Shown piece after piece: positions 63,534-64,000 of a DNA stretch of 64,000 nucleotides. Made by a program: the position numbers and the translations under genes. Numbering within the stretch: the first letter of the stretch is position 1; every line of letters begins with the position of its first letter. This DNA is from Pelosinus propionicus DSM 13327 (GTDB lineage: Bacteria; Bacillota; Negativicutes; DSM-13327): assembly GCF_900114615.1 (NCBI RefSeq), contig NZ_FOTS01000022.1, forward strand, positions 1-64,000, read 5' to 3'. The notes under the pieces are model-generated. The model was not told the origin of the DNA and made no database searches. It saw only the letters and a list, made by a program, of their open reading frames with translations.

Positions 63534-63632
63534 TCAATAAATAGTATTATTATATTGGTTTCTATATGGATAAGGTCCTCGACTGGGATAGAGTTGCTGC
63601 TCTATGACTCCCAGTTCGAGGGCTTTTTCCAT
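63534..63632 (-). CDS. possible small open frame, Tyr-rich
   Basis: From ATG 63632 the frame reads MEKALELGVIEQQLYPSRG and ends at TGA 63534 (32 residues). The frame stays open further upstream to 63709, behind a perfect AAGGAGGTGA at 63712-63721, but only an ATA would lie at the right distance. No family recognised. It overlaps a hairpin, so it may be a leader peptide or chance. Confidence 0.25.
   Translation of the reverse strand: MEKALELGVIEQQLYPSRGPYPYRNQYNNTIY
63577..63628 (+). terminator. long GC-rich hairpin with T run
   Basis: CCTCGACTGGGATAGAG (63577-63593) folds back on CTCTA, TCCCAG and TCGAGG (63600-63621) with a four-base bulge, then GCTTTTTCC on the plus strand. No plus-strand gene ends here. 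The rest of the gap 63354-63760 holds only the small frame and the ribosome-site-like AAGGAGGTGA. Confidence 0.5.
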
Positions 63633-63760
63633 TACTTGATTCAAATCTAACAGTTTCTCAATAACAACTCCTTTTCTAGATTTTAATGCTTTGTATATAT
63701 TTTTTTGATCTCACCTCCTTAGCAGAATAACAATGTTTTATATTTTACCAGTTAAATTCT

Positions 63761-64000
63761 TCAATTGTATTTATGCTGCTTTGCCCATTCAGTCCAAGTC
63801 ATAGAATCATCAGGCCTTTGTACCACATAGTCATAAAAATGCTTCGTAAATACAGCACGCTCCGCATAACCTACTTTTTTTAGCGGATCTTTTGACGTTG
63901 ATTTCCGAATATCTTGGCCGCCAATCAACCATTGGCGGGACATAATATCGTCGTAGCTAACTTCTTTGGCATTATGGAGCATATCGACCATTGCCATAAA
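63761..64000 (-). CDS. PTP-like cysteine phytase, C-terminal part (runs off the window)
   Basis: The visible 79 codons are the end of a second PTP-like phytase. FMAMVDMLHNAKEVSYDDIMSR aligns with the helix after the P-loop of the copy at 61377 (IMVMYDILRNGKQVSFEDIV), then LIGGQDI and the tail RPDDSMTWTEWAKQH match again. The P-loop itself lies beyond base 64000. A paralogue in the same direction suggests a phytase array. The frame is open at the window edge, so the start, signal and domains before this cannot be judged. Confidence 0.85.
   Translation of the reverse strand, partial: FMAMVDMLHNAKEVSYDDIMSRQWLIGGQDIRKSTSKDPLKKVGYAERAVFTKHFYDYVVQRPDDSMTWTEWAKQHKYN

Overview
The window (about 64 kb, AT-rich, nearly all genes on the minus strand) looks like a chromosomal piece of an anaerobic, lactate-using, diderm Firmicute of the Negativicutes (Sporomusaceae, Pelosinus-like). 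This is inferred from gene content: an L-lactate permease beside Lut-type lactate oxidation genes, a bacterial XPB helicase pair, chemoreceptors, NiaR, low-GC promoter and RBS style, together with a signal-peptide porin that needs an outer membrane. No rRNA or species marker is present, so the taxon is a guess.

Layout. 0-2 kb: the tail of an IS3-family element, a frameshifted DUF2292 (YezD-like) gene, a membrane protein, a LysM fragment and tRNA-Arg(CCG). 2-9.4 kb: MFS carrier, FadR-type regulator, lactate permease and the divergent lutC / lutB-lutA fusion operon, with a TGGTC-N-GACCA operator at each promoter. 9.4-20 kb: housekeeping genes (niaR, tRNA-Val/Glu/Asn cluster, speE, dcuC, NUDIX, GNAT, HD, XPB helicase pair). 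20-23.4 kb: hemerythrin gene with a near-perfect CRP/HcpR-type site, dctA, metallophosphoesterase. 23.6-32.6 kb: a signalling block: chemoreceptor, PAS-PP2C phosphatase with STAS and anti-sigma kinase (partner switch), then an overlapping receiver/DUF3369/HD-GYP protein, a PAS histidine kinase and a periplasmic binding lipoprotein.

32.9-47.3 kb: a carbohydrate-acid catabolic region: glycerate kinase, two almost identical 2-hydroxyacid (glycerate/hydroxypyruvate) dehydrogenases, two TIM-barrel isomerases, a DapA-family lyase, an HpaI-type aldolase, two paralogous MFS anion symporters, a split transketolase and two GntR/FCD regulators. Palindromes sharing a TGATAT-N3-ATATCA core lie before the aldolase operon, the second MFS gene and the regulator gene, which suggests one regulon. 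47.7-57.9 kb: a sugar/inositol operon (IolG-like dehydrogenase, Rbs-type ABC transporter, hydroxypyruvate-isomerase-like protein, second Gfo/Idh dehydrogenase, frameshifted TIM-barrel gene, DUF362 protein) with a divergent DeoR regulator. 58-64 kb: chemoreceptor, then a phytate locus with a beta-propeller phytase, a PTP-like cysteine phytase, a porin and the tail of a second PTP-like phytase.

How it may fit together (inference): periplasmic phytases strip phosphate from phytate, the Rbs-type transporter imports the freed cyclitol, IolG and neighbours oxidise it, and C3 products such as hydroxypyruvate or tartronate semialdehyde are reduced to glycerate and phosphorylated. Four genes carry single reading-frame defects (DUF2292, TIM-barrel, porin, PTP phytase). 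This is either real decay or base-calling error in this sequence and should be settled before the phytate locus is called functional.
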